From NCBI GenBank assembly GCA_946482565.1, contig CAMLSB010000136.1, forward strand, positions 1-5,121: 5,121 nt of DNA. Reading direction: 5' to 3'. The stretch comes from an uncultured Lysobacteraceae bacterium. Its GTDB lineage: Bacteria; Pseudomonadota; Gammaproteobacteria; Xanthomonadales; Xanthomonadaceae. A program made the translations under genes and the position numbers. Positions 1-5,121 of the stretch are shown here, piece after piece. The notes under the pieces were generated by a model, which worked only from the letters and a program-made list of their open reading frames with translations, had not been told where the DNA came from and did not search any database. How positions within the stretch are numbered: the first letter of the stretch is position 1; each line of letters starts with the position of its first letter.

Positions 1-763
1 TTTGCAGTTCCGCCAGCGCCATCTCGACCATGCCGACCGCGCCGGCGACGATGCGCGTGCGCGCGGCGATGATCGCGTTCGCCTGCTGGCGCTGCAGCAT
101 CGCCTGGGCGATTTCCGGCGCGTAGGCGAGGTGGCTGATGCGCGCGTCGAGCACGGTCACGCCGGCGTCGGCCAGGCGATCGGCGAGCTCGTCGCGCAGG
201 TGCTTGCTGATCTCGGCGGCGTGGCTGCGCAGCGCGACCTGGCCGTCCTCGTGCTGGTCGTACGGATAGCTGGTGGCCATCGTGCGCAGCGCGGACTCGG
301 ACTGGATGTGGACGAAGCTTTCGTAGTCATCGACGTTGTAGACCGCCTCGGCCGAGTCGGCGACCTGCCACACGATCACGGCCGCGATCTCGATCGGGCT
401 GCCGTCGAGCTCGTTGACCTTGAGCTTGCCGCTCTCGAAGTTGCGTACCCGCAGCGAGACCTTGCGCTTGCCGTAGAAGGGGTTGTTCCAGCGCAGGCCG
501 GGGTCCTTCACGGTGCCGACGTACTTGCCGAACAGGCTGACGACGGCGGCCTGGTTGGGCTCGACCATGTACAGGCCGATCAGCGTGAACAGCGCCACCA
601 CGGAGACCAGGATGGCCGCGACCAGCATCCAGCCCGAGCGGATGCCGGCGTCGGGGTTGGGGCCGAGACCGGCGATGAACATCCAGATCGCCAGGGCGAC
701 GAGGACGAGGATGCCGAGCAGGTACGGAATGCCCGGGAGGGAGCGGATGGGGTTCTCTTTCAT
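1..763 (-). CDS. SPFH/band-7 domain membrane protein (3' end outside window)
   Basis: The minus frame is open from an ATG at 763 to the window edge, giving 254 residues with no stop, so the C-terminus is missing. Two hydrophobic helices lie near the N-terminus (about residues 13-33 and 45-66). An SPFH/band-7 domain follows, beginning at the typical [18 protein letters not shown] motif (about 67-84) and continuing through [10 protein letters not shown] (87-96), [21 protein letters not shown] (about 131-151) and a helical stretch ending [23 protein letters not shown] (about 213-235). Proteins of this family (stomatin, prohibitin, flotillin, HflK/C) form oligomeric membrane scaffolds; the exact role of this subfamily is unknown. 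The start is supported by AGGAAA at 770-775, seven bases upstream. The gene has its own promoter with a palindromic operator and lies 72 bp after the lipoprotein gene on the same strand. Family assignment is firm; function is not. Confidence 0.93.
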   Translation of the reverse strand, partial: MKENPIRSLPGIPYLLGILVLVALAIWMFIAGLGPNPDAGIRSGWMLVAAILVSVVALFTLIGLYMVEPNQAAVVSLFGKYVGTVKDPGLRWNNPFYGKRKVSLRVRNFESGKLKVNELDGSPIEIAAVIVWQVADSAEAVYNVDDYESFVHIQSESALRTMATSYPYDQHEDGQVALRSHAAEISKHLRDELADRLADAGVTVLDARISHLAYAPEIAQAMLQRQQANAIIAARTRIVAGAVGMVEMALAELQ

Positions 764-800
764 GGCACGTTTCCTGGGCGGCCGGAATGGCCGTGGAATA

Positions 801-829
801 TTGATATCAAAATGATATCAGATTTGCAA
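801..829 (-). promoter_or_regulatory. Probable promoter of the SPFH gene
   Basis: On the minus strand, TTGCAA (824-829) and TATCAA (801-806) are separated by exactly 17 bases. Each matches four of six positions of the sigma-70 -35 and -10 consensus. The stretch is much more AT-rich than its surroundings. Transcription would begin near 793-795, leaving a leader of about 30 bases that contains the Shine-Dalgarno. The -35 box begins just beyond the stop codon of the upstream lipoprotein gene, so the SPFH gene could be controlled independently even if some read-through occurs. Confidence 0.55.
802..820. promoter_or_regulatory. Tandem palindromic operator, 2 x TGATATCA
   Basis: Two perfect 8-bp palindromes, TGATATCA at 802-809 and again at 813-820, are separated by AAA. 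Their centres are 11 bp apart, about one helical turn, so two protein dimers could bind on the same DNA face. The pair lies between the -35 and -10 boxes of the SPFH promoter, and the left copy overlaps the -10. That is the geometry of a repressor site. Side-by-side short palindromes are typical of ribbon-helix-helix (MetJ/Arc) regulators, but the binding protein is not in this window and its identity is an inference. Confidence 0.6.
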
Positions 830-835
830 GCGGGG

Positions 836-1774
836 CTACGGATTCAGGAACAGCAGCGGGGCCGGGCTGAACTCCCCCGTCGCGTACAGGCCGAGTCCGT
901 CCGCGCTCCAGGCCAGCGCCTCGGCCTGCGGCAGCAGGGGCAGGGCGTGGATTTCGGGCGCCCGGGACAGCGCGGCCGCCCAGCCCTCCCGGCCGTGGCG
1001 TGGGTACAGCAGCACGTCGCGGTAGGTCATCAGCGCGAAGGCGTGGCCGTCGGGCGCGATGTCGGCCGAGGTCACCTGGCTGCGGATCCGGGCCAGCTCG
1101 GGGTTGGCCGAGACTTCGTCCTTGTCGCCCTCCGGCACGCCGGCGACCTTGCCGAGCGGGCGCGCGACCAGGGTTCCGCCGGCGCCTGGCCGCAACGGCA
1201 GCGAGAACAGTTCCGGCGGCCGGCGCTTCTTCGACACCAGCAGCACTTCGCGGCGCACCGGATCGACGGCGACCGCCTCGCAGTCGCGCGCGCCGTCGGG
1301 CCAGCGGAACACGATCGTCCAGGCCGGGCGCAGCACGCCGTCGGCGACCTTGGCCGGCTCCTCGAATACGTGCAGCTGCAGCGTGCGGCGCAGGCCGCCG
1401 TTGTCGCCGGTGTCGGCAACCAGCAGCCAGTCGCGCCCGTCCATCTCGAAGCTCGCGAGGTCTTCCCAGTCGGTGTTTTCCGCGCCGGCCACGCGGAACG
1501 TCGCGAGCTTGCCGCCGCGCCGGCTGATCGCGTACAGGCGCGCGGCGTTGCCGCCGTCGTTGGCGACGTACAGCACGTCCTCGTGCCGGTGCGAGGCGGC
1601 GATGCCGCTGATCTCCGACAGTTGCGAGTCGAGCAGCAGGCCCGACAGCTGCGCGAACGGGGGCTGCGGCGAACACGCCGCCAGCCAGGCGCCGGCCAGC
1701 GCGCAGGCGATGGCCCGCAGCCGCCACGCGGGCGCGGAACGCAGGGGCGTCGGCGAGGGCGGGCGCGGGCGCAT
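836..1774 (-). CDS. Probable lipoprotein with beta-propeller-like sequence, function unknown
   Basis: 312 residues. The N-terminus is a long Arg/Pro-rich n-region (1-19), a hydrophobic segment (about 20-33) and the lipobox LAAC with the lipidated Cys at 34. Ser at the following position is compatible with outer-membrane sorting under the E. coli Lol rule. The mature part carries the ordered motifs EISGIA (54-59), NDGG (72-75), DWED (103-106), DTGDN (121-125) and DCEAVAVDP (164-172), then further D/G-rich turns. I remember this motif order from a widespread family of uncharacterised secreted proteins that look like beta-propellers distantly akin to phytase-like or NHL folds. The Asp-rich turns could bind metal, but no catalytic activity can be read from sequence. 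The ATG at 1774 is the only start that gives a clean signal peptide. It has no Shine-Dalgarno, and a -10-like GATCCT sits six bases upstream. Reading further upstream in this frame continues only as antisense of other genes. Confidence 0.85.
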   Translation of the reverse strand: MRPRPPSPTPLRSAPAWRLRAIACALAGAWLAACSPQPPFAQLSGLLLDSQLSEISGIAASHRHEDVLYVANDGGNAARLYAISRRGGKLATFRVAGAENTDWEDLASFEMDGRDWLLVADTGDNGGLRRTLQLHVFEEPAKVADGVLRPAWTIVFRWPDGARDCEAVAVDPVRREVLLVSKKRRPPELFSLPLRPGAGGTLVARPLGKVAGVPEGDKDEVSANPELARIRSQVTSADIAPDGHAFALMTYRDVLLYPRHGREGWAAALSRAPEIHALPLLPQAEALAWSADGLGLYATGEFSPAPLLFLNP

Positions 1775-1780
1775 CCGCGA

Positions 1781-1786
1781 AGGATC
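1781..1786 (-). promoter_or_regulatory. Weak -10-like box for a leaderless lipoprotein transcript
   Basis: GATCCT on the minus strand lies exactly six bases before the lipoprotein ATG. It matches only three of six -10 positions and no -35 is visible. On its own it would not be called. It is listed because the bpt start has the closely similar TATCCT at the same distance and neither gene has a Shine-Dalgarno. Confidence 0.25.
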
Positions 1787-1791
1787 GCATG

Positions 1792-1803
1792 CGGCGGCCG
1801 CCG
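1792..1803. repeat. 12-bp perfect GC palindrome between divergent genes
   Basis: CGGCGGCCGCCG is a perfect palindrome in the 66-bp gap between the divergent lipoprotein and 111-residue genes. It could be a regulator site or simply chance in DNA this GC-rich; nothing else supports a function. Confidence 0.3.
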
Positions 1804-1828
1804 TTGCGGGCCGTCGACGCCGGCCGGG

Positions 1829-1834
1829 TACACT
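1829..1834 (+). promoter_or_regulatory. -10 box for a leaderless transcript of the 111-residue gene
   Basis: TACACT matches four of six -10 positions and lies in an otherwise GC-rich stretch, six bases before the ATG at 1841. Initiation seven bases after the box would fall on the A of the start codon. There is no Shine-Dalgarno before this gene. A TTGCGG at 1804-1809 could act as a poor -35, but its 19-base spacing is long. Confidence 0.45.
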
Positions 1835-1840
1835 GCGGCC

Positions 1841-2176
1841 ATGAACGAGAGCAGCGGATACGCGGTCTTCTTCTTCCCGCAGGCGCTGGAAGCCCTGGGC
1901 GACGCGATCAAGCCCTACCTCAGCGACAGCCCCGCCGGGCAGCACATCGTCTGCAAGGAAATCGACACCGGCGGCGCGCTGATCGAGATGACCCTGCAGG
2001 GCGTCACCGCCGAGGGCAAGACCGTGCAGCTGGAACTGATGGTGCCGGGCTCGATGGTGCGGATGATCGTGTCGAGCCAGAGCGACGGCAGCTTCGGTTT
2101 CGGGCCGCGGGTGGTGCCGTCGCCGATCGCGATGCCGGAACCCGCGCCCGCGTCCGCGCCGGACGCCAAGGCCTAG
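1841..2176 (+). CDS. Conserved small protein of unknown function (111 aa)
   Basis: I do not know a function for this protein, although similar short proteins are familiar from Xanthomonadaceae genomes. It begins [20 protein letters not shown], has no signal peptide or transmembrane helix, and is probably cytoplasmic. Residues 1-90 look like one compact alpha/beta domain: helix about 13-27 ([15 protein letters not shown]), then strands around 35-40, 46-53 and 61-68, followed by [19 protein letters not shown] (71-89). A Pro/Ala-rich disordered tail follows (92-109). The single Cys is at 38. The ATG is the only plausible start. It lacks a Shine-Dalgarno and follows a -10-like box at leaderless spacing. 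The gene is divergent from the lipoprotein gene, and its stop overlaps that of bpt in convergent orientation, leaving no space for a terminator. Confidence 0.85.
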   Translation: MNESSGYAVFFFPQALEALGDAIKPYLSDSPAGQHIVCKEIDTGGALIEMTLQGVTAEGKTVQLELMVPGSMVRMIVSSQSDGSFGFGPRVVPSPIAMPEPAPASAPDAKA

Positions 2177-2961
2177 CCGGCGCGGCCGGTCTCCGGCGCT
2201 GTCGACGGCGGCGTTGCTTCCGCCGGCGGATGCCACTCGCGTCCGTCGAAGGTTTCGATCGCGGCGAAGCGCCGCTTGTAGTCCATCTTGCGGTGGCCAT
2301 CGATCCAGTAGCCCAGGTACAGGTGCGCGCGCCCGTCGCGGCGCGCCCATTCGAGCTGGCTGAGGATCGCGAGCGTGCCGAGGCTGCGCTTCGCTTCGTC
2401 GGGATCGAAGAACGTGTACACCGCCGACAGCGCGTTGTCGCCGGCGAGGTCGGTCACCGCGACCGCGAGCAGGCGATGCGTGCCGCGTTCGCGCAATTCG
2501 AGGAAGCGGCCCTGCGACCACGAACCGACGAGGAACTGGTCGAACTCCAGCGCGCCGTGGTCGTCCATTCCGCCGCCGCGATGGCGCGCGCCGAGGTAGC
2601 GGCGGTACAGCGCGAAGTGCTCGTCGCTGCGCTGCGCCGGCACGATGCGCGCATCGACATCGGCATTGCGCGCGAGGCAGCGGCGCTGGCTGCGGTCCGG
2701 CGCGAACGCGGCGACATCGATGCGCACCGGCACGCAGGCGTGGCAACCGCGGCAATGCGGGCGGTACACGATGTCGCCGGAGCGGCGGAAGCCGGAACGC
2801 AGCGCGAGCGGATACAGCTCGGGCAAGCGCTCGTCGCTGGGATCCAGCACCAGGTCGCGCGCGGTGCGCTCGGGCCAGTAGCCGCAGGGATGCTCGCCGG
2901 TGTGGAACACCCGCAAGCCGGCGTCGCGCCGTTCGCTGCCGTTGTCGTTGCCGCTGCCCAT
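2173..2961 (-). CDS. bpt: Aspartate/glutamate leucyltransferase (bacterial arginyltransferase family)
   Basis: This is a complete 262-residue protein, close to the usual 240-260 for the family. It matches the bacterial N-end-rule aminoacyltransferases. The N-terminal domain has GEHPCGYW (22-29) and [16 protein letters not shown] (66-81), giving the conserved cysteines Cys26, Cys70, Cys73 and Cys76. The C-terminal GNAT-like domain includes DQFLVGSW (141-148), AVYTFFDPD (180-188), [14 protein letters not shown] (194-207) and [19 protein letters not shown] (215-233). Bpt transfers leucine from Leu-tRNA to proteins with N-terminal Asp or Glu, marking them for ClpS/ClpAP degradation in the cytoplasm. 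In related ATE1 enzymes the conserved cysteines have been linked to an iron-sulfur cluster; whether this holds here is unknown. Many databases label such genes arginyltransferase, but leucine is the donor in characterised bacterial Bpt. The ATG at 2961 has no Shine-Dalgarno, and a TATCCT box lies six bases upstream. A Pro/Thr/Ala tail (245-262) is probably disordered. Confidence 0.95.
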   Translation of the reverse strand: MGSGNDNGSERRDAGLRVFHTGEHPCGYWPERTARDLVLDPSDERLPELYPLALRSGFRRSGDIVYRPHCRGCHACVPVRIDVAAFAPDRSQRRCLARNADVDARIVPAQRSDEHFALYRRYLGARHRGGGMDDHGALEFDQFLVGSWSQGRFLELRERGTHRLLAVAVTDLAGDNALSAVYTFFDPDEAKRSLGTLAILSQLEWARRDGRAHLYLGYWIDGHRKMDYKRRFAAIETFDGREWHPPAEATPPSTAPETGRAG

Positions 2962-2967
2962 GGCCGA

Positions 2968-2973
2968 AGGATA
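2968..2973 (-). promoter_or_regulatory. -10 box for a leaderless bpt transcript
   Basis: TATCCT on the minus strand matches four of six -10 positions and ends six bases before the bpt ATG, placing initiation at or next to the start codon. No Shine-Dalgarno exists in this stretch. No convincing -35 is visible in the GC-rich DNA upstream. Confidence 0.45.
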
Positions 2974-3016
2974 GCGCCGTGGAGCGCGGGGGCGCCGGCT
3001 TGGGCGTTGTTGCCCC

Positions 3017-3035
3017 CGCGTCGCGTCGCGTCGCG
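3017..3035. repeat. Pentamer tandem repeat CGCGT, about 3.8 copies
   Basis: CGCGT occurs at 3017-3021, 3022-3026 and 3027-3031, followed by CGCG at 3032-3035. The tract lies between the divergent bpt and EF-hand genes, directly beside a hexamer tract. Such tracts can change copy number by slippage. Confidence 0.75.
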
Positions 3036-3058
3036 CAGGCGCAGGCGCAGGCGCAGGC
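3035..3058. repeat. Hexamer tandem repeat GCAGGC, 4 perfect copies
   Basis: Four perfect copies of GCAGGC run from 3035 to 3058, followed by GC. The tract abuts the pentamer repeat and is about 75-100 bp upstream of bpt and 100-130 bp upstream of the EF-hand gene. It is in non-coding DNA, so copy-number change would alter promoter spacing and not a protein. Confidence 0.8.
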
Positions 3059-3129
3059 GCGCTGTCCGCGGGCTGAACGCGCGCGGCGCGGGGTCAACCC
3101 GGTCGCCGCCCCCGCGTTGATCTGGCATC

Positions 3130-3146
3130 GGCGGCGCAGTGCCGCC
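3130..3146 (+). other. Stem-loop in the EF-hand gene leader
   Basis: GGCGGC (3130-3135) pairs perfectly with GCCGCC (3141-3146) across GCAGT. The hairpin ends five bases before the GGAG Shine-Dalgarno at 3152-3155, so it would sit in the 5' leader next to the ribosome site. It could influence translation or mRNA stability; there is no T-run, so it is not a terminator. The remaining 2974-3129 holds only the tandem repeats and GC-rich imperfect inverted repeats, with no gene seen. Confidence 0.4.
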
Positions 3147-3161
3147 ATCCCGGAGCTCCAC

Positions 3162-3719
3162 ATGAACCGCATTGCCCTGCTCACCCTGGCCCTGGCCGCT
3201 GCGACGGCCTCGACCGCCGCGCTCGCGCAGTCCACGGCCGCCCAGCCGATGCCGGCCCAGCCGGCCGCGCAAGACGCGGGCGCGCACCAGTTCCATCGCG
3301 ACCATGCCGCGCGCGGCGCGCGCCACGGCATGTCCCGCCACGGCCGCGGCATGGAAGGCCTCGCCCGCCTCGACGCCAACGGCGACGGCCGCATCGCGCG
3401 CGCCGAAATCGACGGCAAGGGCCGCATGTCCGAGCGCCTCGGCAAGGACTTCGCCGCCATCGACGCCAACCACGACGGCTACATCGTCCGTTCGGAGCTG
3501 CGCGCCTACGGCGAGCGCATGCGCCCGCAGCGCATGGCGAAGATGCAGCAGGCCTTCGACCAGCGCTTCACCGGCGCCGACCTCAACCGCGACGGCAAGC
3601 TCAGCAAGACCGAAGTGGCGGAGAAGATGCCGCGCCTGGCCAAGCGCTTCGCGTGGATGGACGACAACCGCGACGGCTTCCTCAGCCGCAGCGAGCTGCA
3701 GCCGGTGCGTCGCCGCTGA
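3162..3719 (+). CDS. Exported EF-hand calcium-binding protein
   Basis: 185 residues. A Sec signal peptide (about 1-22, ending ALA before Gln23) predicts export to the periplasm or outside. A low-complexity, Ala/Gln- then His/Arg-rich linker follows (about 23-65, with His at 42, 45, 48, 55 and 60). Four canonical 12-residue EF-hand loops come next: DANGDGRIARAE (71-82), DANHDGYIVRSE (101-112), DLNRDGKLSKTE (140-151) and DDNRDGFLSRSE (167-178). Each has Asp at 1, Asn at 3, Asp at 5, Gly at 6 and Glu at 12, so all four should bind calcium. Spacing suggests two pairs (30 and 27 residues apart within pairs). There is no enzyme domain, so a calcium buffer or sensor role is inferred. The ATG at 3162 has GGAG at 3152-3155, six bases upstream. 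The His-rich linker could bind another metal, but this is speculation. Confidence 0.93.
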   Translation: MNRIALLTLALAAATASTAALAQSTAAQPMPAQPAAQDAGAHQFHRDHAARGARHGMSRHGRGMEGLARLDANGDGRIARAEIDGKGRMSERLGKDFAAIDANHDGYIVRSELRAYGERMRPQRMAKMQQAFDQRFTGADLNRDGKLSKTEVAEKMPRLAKRFAWMDDNRDGFLSRSELQPVRRR

Positions 3720-3737
3720 GGCGCGCGTAGTTCAATC

Positions 3738-3766
3738 GATCGCGCGGCTGCACCGGCCGCGCGGTC
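3738..3766. terminator. Candidate bidirectional terminator hairpin
   Basis: An 11-bp stem, including one G-T pair, forms between 3738-3748 and 3756-3766 with the loop TGCACCG; the core is CGCGCGGC with GCCGCGCG. It lies 18 bases after the EF-hand stop and reaches into the stop codon of the convergent membrane-protein gene, so it could end both transcripts. Neither side has a T-run, so classic intrinsic termination is doubtful; it may act with Rho or as a 3'-end stabiliser. Confidence 0.45.
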
Positions 3767-4565
3767 ACAACAGTTCGACGACGCGCCAGCCCTTCGCGGA
3801 CAGCGCGACTTCGTAGGTTTCCACCACCGGCGTCGCACCCGCCTGGGGCACGCGCGCCAGGCTGATGTTGCCGGCGCCATTCGTGGCGCCCGCACGCACC
3901 TGGTAATCGGCGATCGACAACCGCGGCACGTCCACCGCCGGGCATTGCGACAGCGGGATCACCTGCCCGGGCGTCGCGGGCAGCGCGGCCAGCAGCGAAG
4001 GCGCGGGATCATGCCCGTCGATCGCCAGGCAGATCGCCTGGTCCGCGCGCTTCGGCAACTCGCCGGCGAGCACGGCGACGGCGAGCGCATCCGGTGTCGG
4101 GGACATCCCCGCCGGCAACGTCGGCACGGATGCTTTCGCGACACGCGCGGCGCCCGGCGACTTGCCGTTGCGCAGCTGCGAGAAAAACCCCAGCCCGATC
4201 ACCAGCACGATCACCAGCAGCAGGCCGAGCTTGAGCCGGAACGCGCGGCGCCGCGCGGGATCGTCGAGCGCGTCGCCTTCCTCGCTGCGGAACGCGGGCA
4301 GCCGGTACCCGGTGTCGTTGCGTGTGCTGTCGAGAAGGCCCTGCTCGCGCAGCAGCGCGCGCGCCTGCGGCTGCTGTTCCGACTGCACGACCCAGACCGT
4401 CGGTTGCGGCTCGGTGCGCGCCTGGTCGCGATAGCTGAAGTCGCCGCGCAGCGCGCCGCGATACGAACGTCCGTGCCGCAGTTTCACCTCGATGCCGGCG
4501 TCGCGCAGCAGTTGCGCGACGCGTTCGGCGTTCTCGAGCCGGGGGCTGGTGAAGACCTGGCGCAT
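3765..4565 (-). CDS. Membrane-anchored protein with DUF2007-like N-terminus
   Basis: 266 residues. Residues 1-80 (MRQVFTSPRLENAERVAQLL, then PTVWVVQSEQQPQARALLREQGLLD at about 55-79) resemble the small DUF2007 putative signal-transducing domain, a beta-alpha-beta fold. Relatives in Xanthomonas are often labelled pathogenicity-like proteins, with no proven function that I know of. A basic stretch (ARRRAFRLK, 104-112) precedes one strong transmembrane helix (about 112-129). By the positive-inside rule the DUF2007 part is cytoplasmic and about 135 C-terminal residues are periplasmic. That part holds two cysteines (179 and 208) that could form a disulfide. The start lies five bases after the tesB stop. 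AGGA within the tesB end (4575-4578) is a plausible Shine-Dalgarno nine bases away. Translation is probably coupled to tesB. The function is unknown. Confidence 0.85.
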   Translation of the reverse strand: MRQVFTSPRLENAERVAQLLRDAGIEVKLRHGRSYRGALRGDFSYRDQARTEPQPTVWVVQSEQQPQARALLREQGLLDSTRNDTGYRLPAFRSEEGDALDDPARRRAFRLKLGLLLVIVLVIGLGFFSQLRNGKSPGAARVAKASVPTLPAGMSPTPDALAVAVLAGELPKRADQAICLAIDGHDPAPSLLAALPATPGQVIPLSQCPAVDVPRLSIADYQVRAGATNGAGNISLARVPQAGATPVVETYEVALSAKGWRVVELL

Positions 4566-4570
4566 GCGTC

Positions 4571-5121
4571 TCAGTCCTGCTTCGGTACGTGCGCGGCAGC
4601 CGCCGCGTCGGAGACGACGCGGATCAGGCCTTCCTGCGTGGTGCTTGCGACGAGATGCCCGGCGCGGTCGTACACCAGGCCGCGCGCGAGGCCGCGCCCG
4701 CCCTGCGCCGTCGGGCTATCCAGCGAGTACAGCAGCCATTCGTCCGCGCGGAACGGGCGGTGGAACCACATCGCGTGGTCGAGCGAGGCCATCTGCACGT
4801 TCGGCTGGTAGTAGCTGATGCCGTGCGGGAAGGTCGCAGTCCCGAGCAGGTGGAAATCGGACGCGTAGGCCAGCAATGCGCGATGCAGTTCCGGTGCGTC
4901 GCCGACGCGCTCGCCAAGCTTGAACCAGACCTGCTGGAACGGCGGCCGCTTCGGCGGATTCAGGTCGTCGCGTGGATACACGTGGCGGAACTCGAACGGC
5001 CCCATCCGCGACAGCCAGCGCTGCACTTTCGTGGACAACTTGGCGAAGACTTCCGGCGGCAACGCGGGCGTCGGTTCGATGTCTTCGGGCTTTGGCACCT
5101 CCGGCATCGACAACTGGTGTT
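4571..5121 (-). CDS. tesB: Acyl-CoA thioesterase II (5' end outside window)
   Basis: The C-terminal ~182 residues of TesB are present. The frame stays open to the window edge, and the full family length is about 285-300, so roughly 100 N-terminal residues lie outside. A TTG at 5113 is not taken as the start because the preceding codons (His, Gln) continue the frame and the region aligns inside the protein. This is the second hotdog domain, with LAYASDFHLLG, QMASLDHAMWFHRPFRADEWLLY and VASTTQEGLIR. The E. coli triad Asp204, Thr228 and Gln278 corresponds to Asp (codon 4856-4858), Ser (4784-4786) and Gln (4634-4636), with identical spacing of 24 and 50 residues. The Thr-to-Ser change is conservative. 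TesB hydrolyses medium- and long-chain acyl-CoA to fatty acid and CoA in the cytoplasm. The stop is five bases before the membrane-protein start. Confidence 0.95.
   Translation of the reverse strand, partial: HQLSMPEVPKPEDIEPTPALPPEVFAKLSTKVQRWLSRMGPFEFRHVYPRDDLNPPKRPPFQQVWFKLGERVGDAPELHRALLAYASDFHLLGTATFPHGISYYQPNVQMASLDHAMWFHRPFRADEWLLYSLDSPTAQGGRGLARGLVYDRAGHLVASTTQEGLIRVVSDAAAAAHVPKQD

Noticed and set aside
2..2176. A 724-codon open frame on the plus strand spanning the region before the 111-residue gene
   Set aside because: Most of it is antisense to the SPFH and lipoprotein genes, has Arg/Ala/Gly-rich low-complexity translation, and is open only because stop codons are rare in GC-rich DNA. 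Only its last part, from 1841, is real.
1789..3120. A 443-codon plus-strand open frame across bpt
   Set aside because: It is antisense to bpt, whose motifs are unmistakable; the translation is biased low-complexity and extends through the tandem repeats.
3091..3125. Possible ECF-sigma or sigma-70 promoter for the EF-hand gene around GTCAACCC and TTGATC
   Set aside because: No paired box at acceptable spacing could be found; the AT-richer bases are isolated and not convincing.
1775..3469. An upstream extension of the lipoprotein frame to a possible 877-residue protein
   Set aside because: The extension runs antisense through the 111-residue gene, in another frame of bpt and across the start of the EF-hand gene. 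Its translation is Arg/Pro/Ala-rich and resembles nothing, while the signal peptide beginning at 1774 is clear.
3945..4811. A 288-codon plus-strand open frame
   Set aside because: It is antisense to the DUF2007-like protein and tesB, both strongly supported.
5111..5113. TTG as a start codon for a short 180-residue thioesterase
   Set aside because: The frame stays open upstream to the window edge, and the protein would lack the first hotdog domain. It is an internal codon of a truncated tesB.
1..5121. CRISPR array, insertion sequence, tRNA, rRNA or toxin-antitoxin module
   Set aside because: No spaced direct repeats, terminal inverted repeats, transposase motifs, cloverleaf sequences or small paired toxin genes are visible on either strand.

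Overview
The window is GC-rich with strong GC bias at third codon positions. Its gene content (a two-helix SPFH protein, a Bpt-type transferase, a membrane protein with a DUF2007-like N-terminus, TesB, an EF-hand secreted protein) points to a gammaproteobacterium of the Xanthomonadaceae/Lysobacteraceae type, such as Lysobacter or Luteimonas. That assignment rests on remembered family resemblance, not a search. Nothing suggests a mobile element, phage, CRISPR array or RNA gene. It looks like an ordinary, densely packed chromosomal segment.

Layout, left to right. 1-763 (minus, 3' end cut by the window edge): SPFH/band-7 membrane protein. Its start is preceded by a Shine-Dalgarno and by a promoter whose spacer holds two copies of the palindrome TGATATCA centred 11 bp apart. 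836-1774 (minus): probable lipoprotein with a beta-propeller-like sequence. 1841-2176 (plus): 111-residue uncharacterised protein, divergent from the lipoprotein. 2173-2961 (minus): Bpt, the aspartate/glutamate leucyltransferase of the N-degron pathway. It is convergent with the 111-residue gene, and the two stop codons overlap within one CTAG. 2962-3161: a 200-bp divergent intergenic region with two short tandem repeat tracts and a hairpin just before the next gene's Shine-Dalgarno. 3162-3719 (plus): exported protein with four canonical EF-hand loops. 3720-3764: a convergent gap filled by a strong GC hairpin. 3765-4565 (minus): membrane-anchored protein with a DUF2007-like N-terminus. 4571-5121 (minus, 5' end cut): acyl-CoA thioesterase II (TesB), five bases upstream of the membrane protein and probably in one operon with it.

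The genes do not form one obvious pathway. They are a mix of housekeeping functions (protein turnover by Bpt, acyl-CoA hydrolysis by TesB) and envelope proteins (SPFH, lipoprotein, EF-hand, membrane protein). I found no clear new system. The most interesting signals are regulatory: the tandem palindromic operator in front of the SPFH gene, and three genes that lack a Shine-Dalgarno but carry a -10-like hexamer exactly six bases before the ATG, as expected for leaderless transcripts.
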